Below are positions 1 to 5,711 of a stretch of DNA of 5,711 bases, piece after piece. The position numbers and the translations under genes were made by a program. The DNA lies in assembly GCA_027297485.1 (NCBI GenBank), contig JAPUHZ010000024.1:1-5711 (forward strand), in the 5' to 3' direction. The stretch comes from Deltaproteobacteria bacterium (GTDB lineage Bacteria; Desulfobacterota_B; Binatia; UBA9968). Each line of letters opens with the position of its first letter. The first letter of the stretch is position 1. The notes under the pieces are model-generated. The model saw only the letters and a program-made list of their open reading frames with translations, searched no databases and had not been told where the DNA came from.

Positions 1-809
1 ACCCCGCCATTATACGGCTTGAGGTCCACGGCCTGATGGACGTCGAAGTCCTTCTTCGCGGGGTTCCAGACCGCCGCCCATAGACTGGCGCCGAACATGT
101 TGGTGATGTAGGCGATCGGCGGGTTGGTGCCAGGCATAAACAGGATCTCCACCGGCGCCTCGCCCGACGGCGACGGCTTGTTGGAAACCTTGTGTGAGTT
201 CAGAGGCTTGCCGGTGCTGGCTTCGATCACGGTGATGGTCTCGCCGGGGTCAGTGAGGTCGTGTTTGATCGTCCCCGTGATGAGGATGCGGTCGATGCCC
301 TCGTGTATTGCTATTCCGTGCGGGTAAGGCATCGGCGTGTGCACGGTCTTGAGAGGCTTGTCGCTGACCGCATCGCCGATGATGACCGTGCTCGAGCCCA
401 TGCAGGTTAGATACCACTTGCTGTTGTCACCCGAAAAGATGATGTCCTCACCGACCTCGCAGTCGGGCACGGAAACAACGTTGGTCCGGTAAGGAAAGCG
501 CTTCAGGTCGATCACGTAGAGAGCGTTCTCGCCAAACACTGTCATGTACGCCTTGCTGGCGTCCCGGTTGTAGAAGATGTGATGGTTGTGCAGGTCGTGC
601 GGCAGCGGCATGTCCACCAGGATCTTGCCGAAGTTGGCCGAATTCGGATCGACGTCGATGATGGCGATACCTTCCTTGCGGAACGTCTGCCCTGGCTTGG
701 TCTCATAGTTGACCATCGCAAGTATCTCCGCCTTTGCTACGGAATGCCATAGATTGCTTAGTATAATAATCGCCATCATACCAAAAAAAGCGAATACCAC
801 TCGTTTCAT
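1..809 (-). CDS. Secreted YncE/YVTN-like beta-propeller protein (C-terminus outside window)
   Basis: The frame is open from ATG at 809 to the window edge, giving 269 complete codons and no stop. The start is fixed by AGGAGG five bases upstream. Residues 1-27 form a signal peptide: K2 R3, a hydrophobic core at 4-20, and an A-K-A cleavage site before E28. The mature protein shows repeated strands of the type '(I/V)xVID/E..tGk..' near residues 48-64, 96-112, 140-156, 191-208 and 240-257, as expected for blades of a YncE/YVTN-type propeller. Histidine-rich turns occur at 71-77 (HDLHNHH) and at H164/H169, and C117 and C136 could form a disulfide. Such proteins are exported and often act as ligand-binding, redox-associated or surface proteins, but nothing here fixes a substrate. 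Third codon positions are GC-rich apart from the signal peptide. The nearest gene upstream is about 1 kb away, so it probably has its own promoter, which I could not locate. The fold is well supported; the role is unknown. Confidence 0.8.
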   Translation of the reverse strand, partial: MKRVVFAFFGMMAIIILSNLWHSVAKAEILAMVNYETKPGQTFRKEGIAIIDVDPNSANFGKILVDMPLPHDLHNHHIFYNRDASKAYMTVFGENALYVIDLKRFPYRTNVVSVPDCEVGEDIIFSGDNSKWYLTCMGSSTVIIGDAVSDKPLKTVHTPMPYPHGIAIHEGIDRILITGTIKHDLTDPGETITVIEASTGKPLNSHKVSNKPSPSGEAPVEILFMPGTNPPIAYITNMFGASLWAAVWNPAKKDFDVHQAVDLKPYNGG

Positions 810-814
810 GGAAA

Positions 815-820
815 CCTCCT
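815..820 (-). promoter_or_regulatory. Strong Shine-Dalgarno site for the beta-propeller gene
   Basis: The minus strand reads AGGAGG here, five bases before the ATG at 809. It is a full match to the anti-SD sequence and decides the start of the secreted propeller protein. Confidence 0.85.
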
Positions 821-1355
821 TTTTCCTGTTGTTTCCGCCCCGCATCTGGAATTGGCCGTGGGGGCCTTCCCATTGCGGTCAATAAATGATTAAAACTTAT
901 CTTTGAGATAGAGCCAGAAGATTAAAAACATTTCAGCACTCATCAATTCGACTACAATTGTGCAGAGAGTATCCGATCACGTGCAATTACGTCAAGCCGA
1001 CTGACAGGCCCAGCAGGGCTTGGCAGCCCAGGCTTGTTCCACTAGAAAGCGGACCTTAATTCCCTCTGAGGACGCAATTCAACGGCACTTTAATTGAGTC
1101 CTAGCCAGATTTACGAATTTGTCAATTCGCTTTGGCCCTGGAGCCACTCTGGGCCTGGCTTTGTTCCGTGTTAAGCCGCTGAGATGTCATGGGGGCCAGG
1201 TCTATTGATTCTTGTTTTTAGCGGCTCTTGCTCTAAAAATGGCTTCCGTATTTTCGTTTTAACGCACGATCTCTTCTTCACTCCCTCCTAGATTGAGCCA
1301 ATGTCCAACTCTGCCTGAAACCTAGCTCGGGCCTGCCTGTGCTCCGGCAGACATG
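821..1355. other. Non-coding stretch with small hairpins, function unknown
   Basis: No convincing gene is visible on either strand. It must contain the promoter and leader of the minus-strand propeller gene, but I found no good -35/-10 pair. Visible structure: a two-step inverted repeat at 993-1036 (outer CAAGCC/GGCTTG, inner GGGCT-TGGC-AGCCC); a perfect hairpin at 1114-1129 (CGAATT-TGTC-AATTCG); GGCCC/GGGCC arms at 1134-1155; AGCCGCT/AGCGGCT arms at 1174-1180 and 1220-1226; and the palindromes ACAATTGT (954-961) and CACGTG (978-983). None is followed by a T-run, so they are not obvious terminators. A 36-codon minus-strand frame at 1171-1281 is discussed under findings and is not called as a gene. 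Confidence 0.5.
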
Positions 1356-1385
1356 TTGACATAATAGGCCCTTATCGAATATTAC
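1356..1385 (+). promoter_or_regulatory. Putative sigma-70 promoter upstream of the structured RNA
   Basis: A perfect -35 hexamer TTGACA lies at 1356-1361, followed by an 18-base spacer and TATTAC (four of six consensus bases) at 1380-1385. Transcription would start near 1391-1393, just before the first arm of the long hairpin at 1399-1615. The position matches what a small stable RNA would need, but the -10 element is only fair. Confidence 0.45.
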
Positions 1386-1391
1386 AGCCCC

Positions 1392-1610
1392 AAAACGAGG
1401 GATGTCGGAAAGAAAAGGGTCGGGAGTCTTTTCTAGACAGGAAAGCTACTGATGAGATAGACGCGTTGCGTCATTCCCAACCAACGGCATCCGCTTTTAT
1501 GGCCCCAAGCAGATGGGGAGCTCTCCCAGGTGATGCGATGGGTTACGGTGACGCACACGCAACGTTGGCATACCAATCGCACACCGCAGGAAGAGCCCGA
1601 CCCTTTTTCC
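1392..1610 (+). ncRNA. ssrS: Candidate structured small RNA, 6S-like architecture
   Basis: About 215-220 bases with no protein gene and paired ends. The closing stem pairs AAAAGGGTCGGG (1413-1424) perfectly with CCCGACCCTTTT (1596-1607). It continues outward as GGAAA (1407-1411) with TTTCC (1606-1610), sharing the T-run, and inward as TCTT (1427-1430) with AAGA (1591-1594). An open region follows at about 1433-1463 opposite 1565-1588; its 3' side holds a mini-hairpin TTGG-CATA-CCAA (1565-1576 region). The inner arm pairs CGTTGCGT (1464-1471) with ACGCAACG (1557-1564), then AACC/GGTT and GCATC/GATGC, and is capped by CCCC-8 bases-GGGG (1503-1518). Closing stem, central bubble with a small 3' hairpin, and interrupted apical arm are the known layout of 6S RNA, which binds the sigma-70 RNA polymerase holoenzyme. 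The stem ends in TTTTT, as a terminator would, and a promoter-like pair lies upstream. I rely on hand folding, not a covariance match; a MITE-like inverted-repeat element is the main alternative. The symbol applies only if the 6S reading is right. Confidence 0.45.
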
Positions 1611-1826
1611 AACCCAGGAGCTTTCAAACCCCCCACGCTAAGATTTTTCTTGCCATTCTTTTTTTTTAAGTTTATTTACAGTTCAAGACCTGCGTTTACG
1701 ATAGCCTGAATCTTTTCCGGGAGGATACTTTAGTTTGCGACACCGTTATTAATTATAAGGAGATCGCCTTACATATCTGAAAGATCGCGGAGCTAGAGAA
1801 AAGAGTAAGATACGACGACACTGACC

Positions 1827-2423
1827 GTGAATAACCCCCTCCACAAGTCTCGAAGAGAATTACATGAAGCAGAGAGAGCAAAGGAGCGCATGGCTCGGGC
1901 AGAATCGCTCGATGAGTTTGATCAGGCTTGGGGCGATTTTCTCATGCGCATTGAAGGAGTCTGGAGGAAGAGTGCAGGTGAGTTTGCTAATAGATCTTAC
2001 GAGCCGTGGCGCGGAGGTTACACGCTTGCCAGAAAGGTTGATCCGCTTCTCAAATATGTTAAGCAGGCTCACGAGGCAAGGGAGCATACCCTTAGATATA
2101 AATATACTGTTTCAAGAGTTTCGGGAGGAGTCATGATTAGGGCACTCCCTGGAAAAAAGCTCCATATCGAGCACATTACAATTAAGAGCACAAAGTATGA
2201 TAGAGCCATTGAGAACTGGGGAGTGAAACCTGAAGTACGGGTCGCCCTTTTTGAGGATGGGGTCAACTTGCTGCCGGCCCACAGCAGAGGAGTTAGGACG
2301 GATCCCCCGACCAGACATATGGGGAAGCCTCTAGTAAAAAAAGGGCCACTAACTATTGCTGAAGCGGCGCTAAAATACTACAAAGCGTTCCTCGATATGG
2401 CAGAACGACGCTTTAAAAGTTAA
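1827..2423 (+). CDS. Uncharacterised conserved-type protein, 198 aa
   Basis: The frame runs from GTG at 1827 to TAA at 2421-2423, with an in-frame stop at 1806-1808. No good Shine-Dalgarno precedes the GTG. ATG at 1890 (residue 22) has AAGGAG only three bases upstream and is an alternative start. The protein is soluble, with no signal peptide or membrane segment. Residues 1-90 look helical and charged, with F31/W35/F38 (LDEFDQAWGDFL), W46, W61 and a block D72-P-L-L-K-Y at 72-77 followed by AHEAREH (81-87). Residues 91-150 look beta-rich. The end carries PPTRHMGKPL (160-169) and a helix with YY (184-185) and AERRF (192-196). From memory, this pattern (DPLL.Y...AR..EH, then P..H.GKP and a YY..fl..AE..F helix) recurs in an uncharacterised family scattered across bacteria. 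I know of no assigned function. It stands alone: the putative RNA lies upstream and lnt converges 61 bases downstream. Confidence 0.75.
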   Translation: MNNPLHKSRRELHEAERAKERMARAESLDEFDQAWGDFLMRIEGVWRKSAGEFANRSYEPWRGGYTLARKVDPLLKYVKQAHEAREHTLRYKYTVSRVSGGVMIRALPGKKLHIEHITIKSTKYDRAIENWGVKPEVRVALFEDGVNLLPAHSRGVRTDPPTRHMGKPLVKKGPLTIAEAALKYYKAFLDMAERRFKS

Positions 2424-2484
2424 CAGTCCGTAGCAGGTCTATCGGGTTATCTCCACCAATCTCAAATATTTTGCCAACTAACAC

Positions 2485-4014
2485 CTACTCACTTTGCTTT
2501 CTCCAACGCCACAGGACGATACCCAGTGAGACAAAAGTAATCATCCACGCAAACCAGTCGCCAAAACGGACATAAAAGGTCTCTCCCTCCATAATCTCCA
2601 CCTTGGCTGTCAACACTCCCGAGGAAAATGTCGGAAGGGTTTGGAGCATCTCGCCCTTGGGGTTGATCACGGTGGTGAGACCGGTATTCGTCACGCGCAC
2701 CAAGTTACGGCGCGTCTCGATTGCGCGCCACTGCGCGAGCCGGGCATGCTGCCAGGGCGCCACTGTATTGCCGTACCAGGCATCGTTTGTGAGATTAACC
2801 AAAAGATTGGCTCTTTTTTCGGCTACGAACCTGCGCGACAGGGCGGGTATCAAATCTTCATAGCAAATAAGTGGGGCAACCCTAATCCCTCCGGGGAGAT
2901 CGAGTGTGCGCGGCCCCTCCCCTTCTGAAAAGCCACCTACGAGGGAGGGAACCCCGGGTAGCTTGGAGAAGAGGGTTGAAAAAGGGATATATTCGCCAAA
3001 GGCGAGGAGGACTTGTTTATGGTAGCGGTTCAATACACGACCTTGGCGATCAGCCAGGAAGGCGCTGTTGAAGGCCTTGAATTCAGGGCTGGCGGCCTTG
3101 CCACGGTAGCTTCTCACACCGAAGATAAAGTGGGAGGTCGCTGGATTGAGCGGAGGAAAAAGTCGGGGCGGCAGTTGGTTGGTTTTCTCGGGCAGCCATT
3201 CCTCAACTGCCGTTTCGGGCCAGATCACCAGATTTGCCCCTTGGGTCTTCTTAGTGAGGTCCTGGTAAGATTTGAGATTGTTCTTTATTTGATCGATCTG
3301 CCATTTTAATTGGATATCGATGTTCCCTTGAACCGCCGCCACGCTTAGTTTTGGTGCTGCGCCCATCTCAGCGGTGACGGTGGAGAGCCTGAATTGACCG
3401 TAAAAAAAAACAGTGATTACCAGAGCACTCGAAATCGCCGCCGGTCGGAGAGAAGTCTTAGCTTCTCCATCGGGGTGAACTAAGGCGGTATAAAGAGTCG
3501 TATTGAGCCAAACTATGAGAAAGCTTGTGCCGTAAGGCCCCACCAGATCGGCCGACTGGGTGAGAGAAAGAAAATACGACTGACTATTGGCCAGATGCCA
3601 GGGAAACAGGTGAGGAAACCAAAACTCGATGGCAACCCAAAAGAGCGCAGGGAAGAGATGGAGGGGGCCAAAACCAAAGCGATGAACGAGGAGTAAAAAC
3701 AGGGAAAATTGTAAGGCTTCAAGGGCAATAAAGATTAAAAAGATAAAGCTACTGACAGCATAAGAGAAGCCGCCGAAAACCTTGATAGTATAGACGAGCC
3801 AATGGAATCCTAAAAGATTGACGACCACACCCATGAGCCAGCCAAAAAGAAAGGCCCGGCGAAGGCTTCCGCCTGCCCGAAGGAGCCAAAAAACGGGAAC
3901 AAAAGCAACCCACGCTAACGGAAAGAGAATCGGAAAGAGAAAGGGCGATGCTATGAGCAGCCCGGCCAGAAGCGGGAGAATATAATCCGGGATGCGCCTG
4001 AAAAATATGCCCAT
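2485..4014 (-). CDS. lnt: Apolipoprotein N-acyltransferase
   Basis: Inner-membrane enzyme that transfers an acyl chain from phospholipid to the N-terminal cysteine of apolipoproteins, the last step of lipoprotein maturation after Lgt and LspA. The 509-residue length is normal for the family. Residues 9-210 contain about six to seven hydrophobic segments. Residues 221-475 form the periplasmic nitrilase-like domain, followed by a last membrane helix near 487-503 and a basic tail. The catalytic triad is visible: E267 in VIWPETAVEEW, K333 in YHKQVLLAFGEYIP and C384 in PLICYED; the essential glutamates E341 (FGEYIP) and E386 (CYED) are also present, as is NLTNDAWYG (407-415). The ATG at 4014 follows the stop of the cupin gene by 10 bases with only a weak ribosome site (GGCGG), which suggests translation coupled to the upstream gene. 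It is the last gene of the minus-strand cluster. The 61-base gap to the convergent gene at 2423 shows no clear terminator. Confidence 0.96.
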   Translation of the reverse strand: MGIFFRRIPDYILPLLAGLLIASPFLFPILFPLAWVAFVPVFWLLRAGGSLRRAFLFGWLMGVVVNLLGFHWLVYTIKVFGGFSYAVSSFIFLIFIALEALQFSLFLLLVHRFGFGPLHLFPALFWVAIEFWFPHLFPWHLANSQSYFLSLTQSADLVGPYGTSFLIVWLNTTLYTALVHPDGEAKTSLRPAAISSALVITVFFYGQFRLSTVTAEMGAAPKLSVAAVQGNIDIQLKWQIDQIKNNLKSYQDLTKKTQGANLVIWPETAVEEWLPEKTNQLPPRLFPPLNPATSHFIFGVRSYRGKAASPEFKAFNSAFLADRQGRVLNRYHKQVLLAFGEYIPFSTLFSKLPGVPSLVGGFSEGEGPRTLDLPGGIRVAPLICYEDLIPALSRRFVAEKRANLLVNLTNDAWYGNTVAPWQHARLAQWRAIETRRNLVRVTNTGLTTVINPKGEMLQTLPTFSSGVLTAKVEIMEGETFYVRFGDWFAWMITFVSLGIVLWRWRKQSE

Positions 4015-4024
4015 GGCCGCCGGA

Positions 4025-4492
4025 CTACGGTTTCTCTACCGGGATGGTATCCTTCCCGTCAAAGGGCGGAGAGAAAACGGCCAAGGCAACCGATGGTTGA
4101 GTAAATGTATTGATGAAGTAATGGATAATGCCACGTGGAATAAAAAGGACATCACCCACCGCAAGGTCGATTCTCTTCTGCTCCAACACGAGGTAGCCGC
4201 GGCCTCTCAGCATAACCACGGTGAGCTCGTGGTCCTTGTGAATATGAGGAACCTCACGGTCACGAATTTGAACAACGTGGTGGCTGACAGCCTGACCCTT
4301 ACCTAAGGTGACCACTTTGATATTCTCCTCGGCAGAGAGGGGATGCTCAGTTAAGATCTTGTTTAGGTCAGATTGGATAAATTCGCGATCATACCGGAGA
4401 TAAAAGTGCTGAGGAGTGGCACAGGCAACCACGCCCACGAAAAAAAGAGACAGTAGACTACTCATTTGGACGGGCTTGAGCCTGAAAGCCAT
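4025..4492 (-). CDS. Small cupin-domain protein with lipoprotein-type signal
   Basis: 155 residues from ATG 4492 to TAG. This start is chosen because GGAG lies seven bases upstream and because it gives a proper signal: R4 and K6, a hydrophobic core at 13-22 and a lipobox V21-V-A-C24. A25 at +2 would favour the outer membrane under the enteric Lol rule. The body is a single cupin barrel: motif 1 H83-x-H85-x3-E89 (HIHKDHE) and motif 2 G113-x5-P119-x-G121-x2-H124-x3-N128, an exact match to the consensus. H83, H85, E89 and H124 should bind one metal ion (often Fe, Mn, Ni or Zn). Substrate or ligand is unknown; it could be an enzyme, a metal-dependent binding protein or a sensor. It overlaps the 3' end of the Nudix gene by 35 bases and is followed after 10 bases by lnt, whose product would acylate C24 if the lipobox is used. 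Cupin identity is firm; lipidation is inferred. Confidence 0.85.
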   Translation of the reverse strand: MAFRLKPVQMSSLLSLFFVGVVACATPQHFYLRYDREFIQSDLNKILTEHPLSAEENIKVVTLGKGQAVSHHVVQIRDREVPHIHKDHELTVVMLRGRGYLVLEQKRIDLAVGDVLFIPRGIIHYFINTFTQPSVALAVFSPPFDGKDTIPVEKP

Positions 4493-5045
4493 AAACAAGC
4501 TCCAACAGTTGTTTGACGATCCTTGCCGTGGCGCCCCAGATGTCCCAATCCTGGTATTCGAACCGGTACAAAGGACCTCGTGTTGCAAGAAGACGAGTAT
4601 CCACGCTGACGGCCTTCGAATCCATAAGGGCAGAGACGGGGACGGAAAAAACAGCCGCAGTTTCGCTTTTGTTCAAACGATACTCGTAAGGAAAGGGAAT
4701 CAGCCCGACAAAAGGGGTCACTAAGAAATTATAAGCTGCAGGCACTTGATCAAGTTGCCCCAAGATACGAACATCCTTCGGATTGAGTCCGATTTCCTCC
4801 TGGCTCTCACGCAAGGCTGTTTCCAACGGTCCCGAGTCCTTGGGATCGATCCTTCCTCCGGGGAAGGCGACCTGCCCGCTGTGGTGATGAAGCCCTTCCG
4901 CCCTCTGCGTCAACACCAAGTAGTCCCCGTCTTTCCGTTGCTGAACGGGAACCAGGACTGCAGCCGGCCTGAAGTGATCCCCTGCCAAACTCCTTGGAGT
5001 TCGCCTCCGGAGGATTTCAAAGTGTCTGTCGCCGAACATCTGCAT
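4458..5045 (-). CDS. nudL: CoA pyrophosphatase-type Nudix hydrolase (NudL/YeaB family)
   Basis: 195 residues, typical for NudL. Nudix hydrolases of this group split CoA and derivatives into 3',5'-ADP and phosphopantetheine in the cytoplasm. The UPF0035 signature specific to CoA-acting Nudix proteins is present at about 43-64 (LVLTQR... then HSGQVAFPGG), running directly into a Nudix box that ends R79-E-S-Q-E83-E84-I-G86; the E83/E84 pair binds catalytic Mg2+. The usual first Glu of the box is replaced (S71 in its place), as is common in this family. The C-terminal IWGATARI (169-176) is also typical. ATG 5045 is the only ATG in the open stretch after the upstream stop; no good ribosome site is seen, and a second ATG two codons later is possible. 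First gene of a minus-strand cluster: the downstream cupin gene begins inside its 3' end. Divergent from nth, 87 bases away. Substrate is inferred from family motifs only. Confidence 0.9.
   Translation of the reverse strand: MQMFGDRHFEILRRRTPRSLAGDHFRPAAVLVPVQQRKDGDYLVLTQRAEGLHHHSGQVAFPGGRIDPKDSGPLETALRESQEEIGLNPKDVRILGQLDQVPAAYNFLVTPFVGLIPFPYEYRLNKSETAAVFSVPVSALMDSKAVSVDTRLLATRGPLYRFEYQDWDIWGATARIVKQLLELVYGFQAQARPNE
4500..4503 (-). promoter_or_regulatory. Shine-Dalgarno of the cupin gene, inside nudL
   Basis: The minus strand reads GGAG here, seven bases before ATG 4492 and inside the last codons of the Nudix gene. No comparable site precedes ATG 4588 (longest frame) or ATG 4465, so this motif decides the start and with it the n-region of the signal peptide. 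Confidence 0.65.
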
Positions 5046-5070
5046 ATTGAGAGGTTTCGCTCTTTCGAAA

Positions 5071-5100
5071 TCTATGGTACGTAGAAAGACTTCCAGTCAA
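5071..5100 (-). promoter_or_regulatory. Possible promoter of the nudL-cupin-lnt cluster
   Basis: On the minus strand TTGACT (5095-5100) is followed by an 18-base spacer and CATAGA (5071-5076). The -35 is good (five of six), the -10 poor. It would start transcription near 5064 and leave a leader of about 20 bases before ATG 5045. No better candidate lies in the 87-base divergent gap, and I could not identify a promoter for nth in it beyond a lone CATAAT at 5105-5110. Confidence 0.3.
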
Positions 5101-5132
5101 TTTACATAATCCACAGCCAAAAATCCAGTAAC

Positions 5133-5711
5133 GTGAAAACGATAGAGATCCACCAGGCCATCCACATCTTGCGCCGGGAGGTGCCAAAATGGAGGAAACC
5201 CATTGTGACAGAGGTGGCCGAGACCTCCCACAGTCCGTTTCACGTTCTCATCTCTTGTATCTTAAGCCTACGCACCCAAGACACGACGACGGCCCAAGCC
5301 TCTTGGCGTCTGTTCGACCTGGCCGATACCCAGGAAAAAATGCTCAAGCTCTCAGCAAAGAAGATCGAAAAAGCAATCTTTCCCGTTGGTTTTTACCGCA
5401 CTAAGGCAAAGGCTATCCGTCAGATCTGCCGCAGCTTGATCGAAAAATATGGCGGGAAAGTCCCTGATGAGATCGACGAGCTCCTCAAGCTCAAGGGCGT
5501 GGGACGCAAAACCGCCAACCTCGTCGTGACCTTAAGCTATCGAAAACCTGGGATATGCGTGGATACCCACGTACATCGGATCTCGAACCGTTGGGGATAC
5601 ATCCGAACCAAGAATCCCAAGGAGACCGAGTACGCCTTACGAAAGAAATTGCCCAAGCGATACTGGATCGAATACAACGACCTGCTGGTAACCTTCGGCC
5701 AAAACCTCTGC
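5133..5711 (+). CDS. nth: Endonuclease III, Fe-S DNA glycosylase/AP lyase (C-terminus outside window)
   Basis: Base-excision-repair enzyme that removes oxidised pyrimidines and nicks the resulting abasic site. 193 codons are present to the window edge without a stop. The helix-hairpin-helix is at about 117-130 (LKGVGRKTANLV) with catalytic lysine K126; catalytic aspartate D144 lies in VDTHVHR. The 18-residue K-to-D spacing equals that of E. coli Nth (K120/D138), and C193 falls exactly where the first Fe-S ligand (E. coli C187) is expected, so only the C-terminal cluster loop and tail are missing. The motif near 43-50 reads ILSLRTQD where E. coli has a glutamine-bearing LLSAQATD. The start is GTG 5133: the frame is closed by TAG at 5082-5084 and no ATG occurs before residue 70, but no Shine-Dalgarno is visible, so the exact start is uncertain. 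Divergently placed from nudL. Confidence 0.95.
   Translation, partial: MKTIEIHQAIHILRREVPKWRKPIVTEVAETSHSPFHVLISCILSLRTQDTTTAQASWRLFDLADTQEKMLKLSAKKIEKAIFPVGFYRTKAKAIRQICRSLIEKYGGKVPDEIDELLKLKGVGRKTANLVVTLSYRKPGICVDTHVHRISNRWGYIRTKNPKETEYALRKKLPKRYWIEYNDLLVTFGQNLC

Noticed and set aside
1413..1607. MITE or small inverted-repeat transposable element
   Set aside because: The ends match as inverted repeats but I see no target-site duplication, and the internal arms also pair, which fits an RNA better. Copy number cannot be judged from one window.
1659..1667. Nine-T run as a rho-independent terminator
   Set aside because: There is no GC-rich hairpin directly before it; the CCCGACCC-TTTTT at the end of the closing stem is the better terminator candidate.
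1433..1669. Two 67-codon frames, one on each strand, across the structured-RNA region
   Set aside because: Both overlap the inverted-repeat arms, have no ribosome site, and their translations (Cys/Arg/Ser-rich or ending in a T-run-encoded tail) show no protein-like pattern.
1670..1834. Coding-like frame upstream of the 198-residue gene, ending in GTGAATAA overlap, with an orphan AAGGAG at 1757-1762
   Set aside because: An in-frame TGA at 1778-1780 splits it, there is no start codon after the AAGGAG, and the residues match nothing I recognise. It may be a decayed gene end, but the evidence is too thin.
2424..2484. Bidirectional terminator between the convergent 198-residue gene and lnt
   Set aside because: No GC-rich inverted repeat or T-run on either strand in these 61 bases.
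4025..4588. 187-residue version of the cupin protein starting at ATG 4588
   Set aside because: The extra 32 residues are translated from inside nudL, would bury the signal sequence, and lack a ribosome site; ATG 4492 has GGAG at seven bases.
1..5711. CRISPR array, tRNA, insertion sequence, toxin-antitoxin pair or defence cassette
   Set aside because: No spaced direct repeats, no T-loop GGTTCGAATCC-type signature, no transposase fragment and no paired small genes were seen on either strand.

Overview
The window reads as chromosomal DNA from a Gram-negative (diderm), probably environmental bacterium. It encodes an apolipoprotein N-acyltransferase, a probable lipoprotein and a secreted beta-propeller protein. 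No rRNA, tRNA or lineage-specific marker is present, so I do not assign a phylum. The endonuclease III belongs, as I remember it, to a form with an LRTxD-type motif found in several non-enteric lineages, which only loosely suggests a deltaproteobacterial, Nitrospirota or NC10-like source.

Layout. (1) At 1-809 (minus) is the first part of a secreted beta-propeller protein, cut by the window edge. (2) At 810-1826 is about 1 kb with no convincing protein gene. Its most structured part, about 1392-1610, has a promoter-like sequence upstream and folds on paper into a long interrupted hairpin with a closing stem, an open centre and a T-run at the end. That is the architecture of 6S RNA, and it is the most interesting object here. 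(3) At 1827-2423 (plus) is a 198-residue uncharacterised protein. (4) At 5045-2485 (minus) is a tight three-gene cluster: a NudL-type CoA/Nudix hydrolase, a small cupin protein with a lipoprotein-type signal, and the apolipoprotein N-acyltransferase Lnt. The first two genes overlap and the third follows after 10 bases, so they are probably co-transcribed. (5) From 5133 (plus), divergent from that cluster, runs endonuclease III (nth), cut at the right edge just as its Fe-S cysteine cluster begins.

How the parts relate. The cupin lipoprotein and Lnt are linked in function as well as position: Lnt adds the third acyl chain to lipoproteins such as its neighbour. NudL (nucleotide/CoA housekeeping) and Nth (base-excision repair) are conserved housekeeping functions. 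The 198-residue protein stands apart between the putative RNA and the 3' end of lnt, with no partner gene. I see no CRISPR array, insertion sequence, attachment site or toxin-antitoxin pair. There is no multi-gene novel system that the sequence itself supports; the real leads are the putative structured RNA, the orphan 198-residue protein, and the cupin lipoprotein wedged between nudL and lnt.
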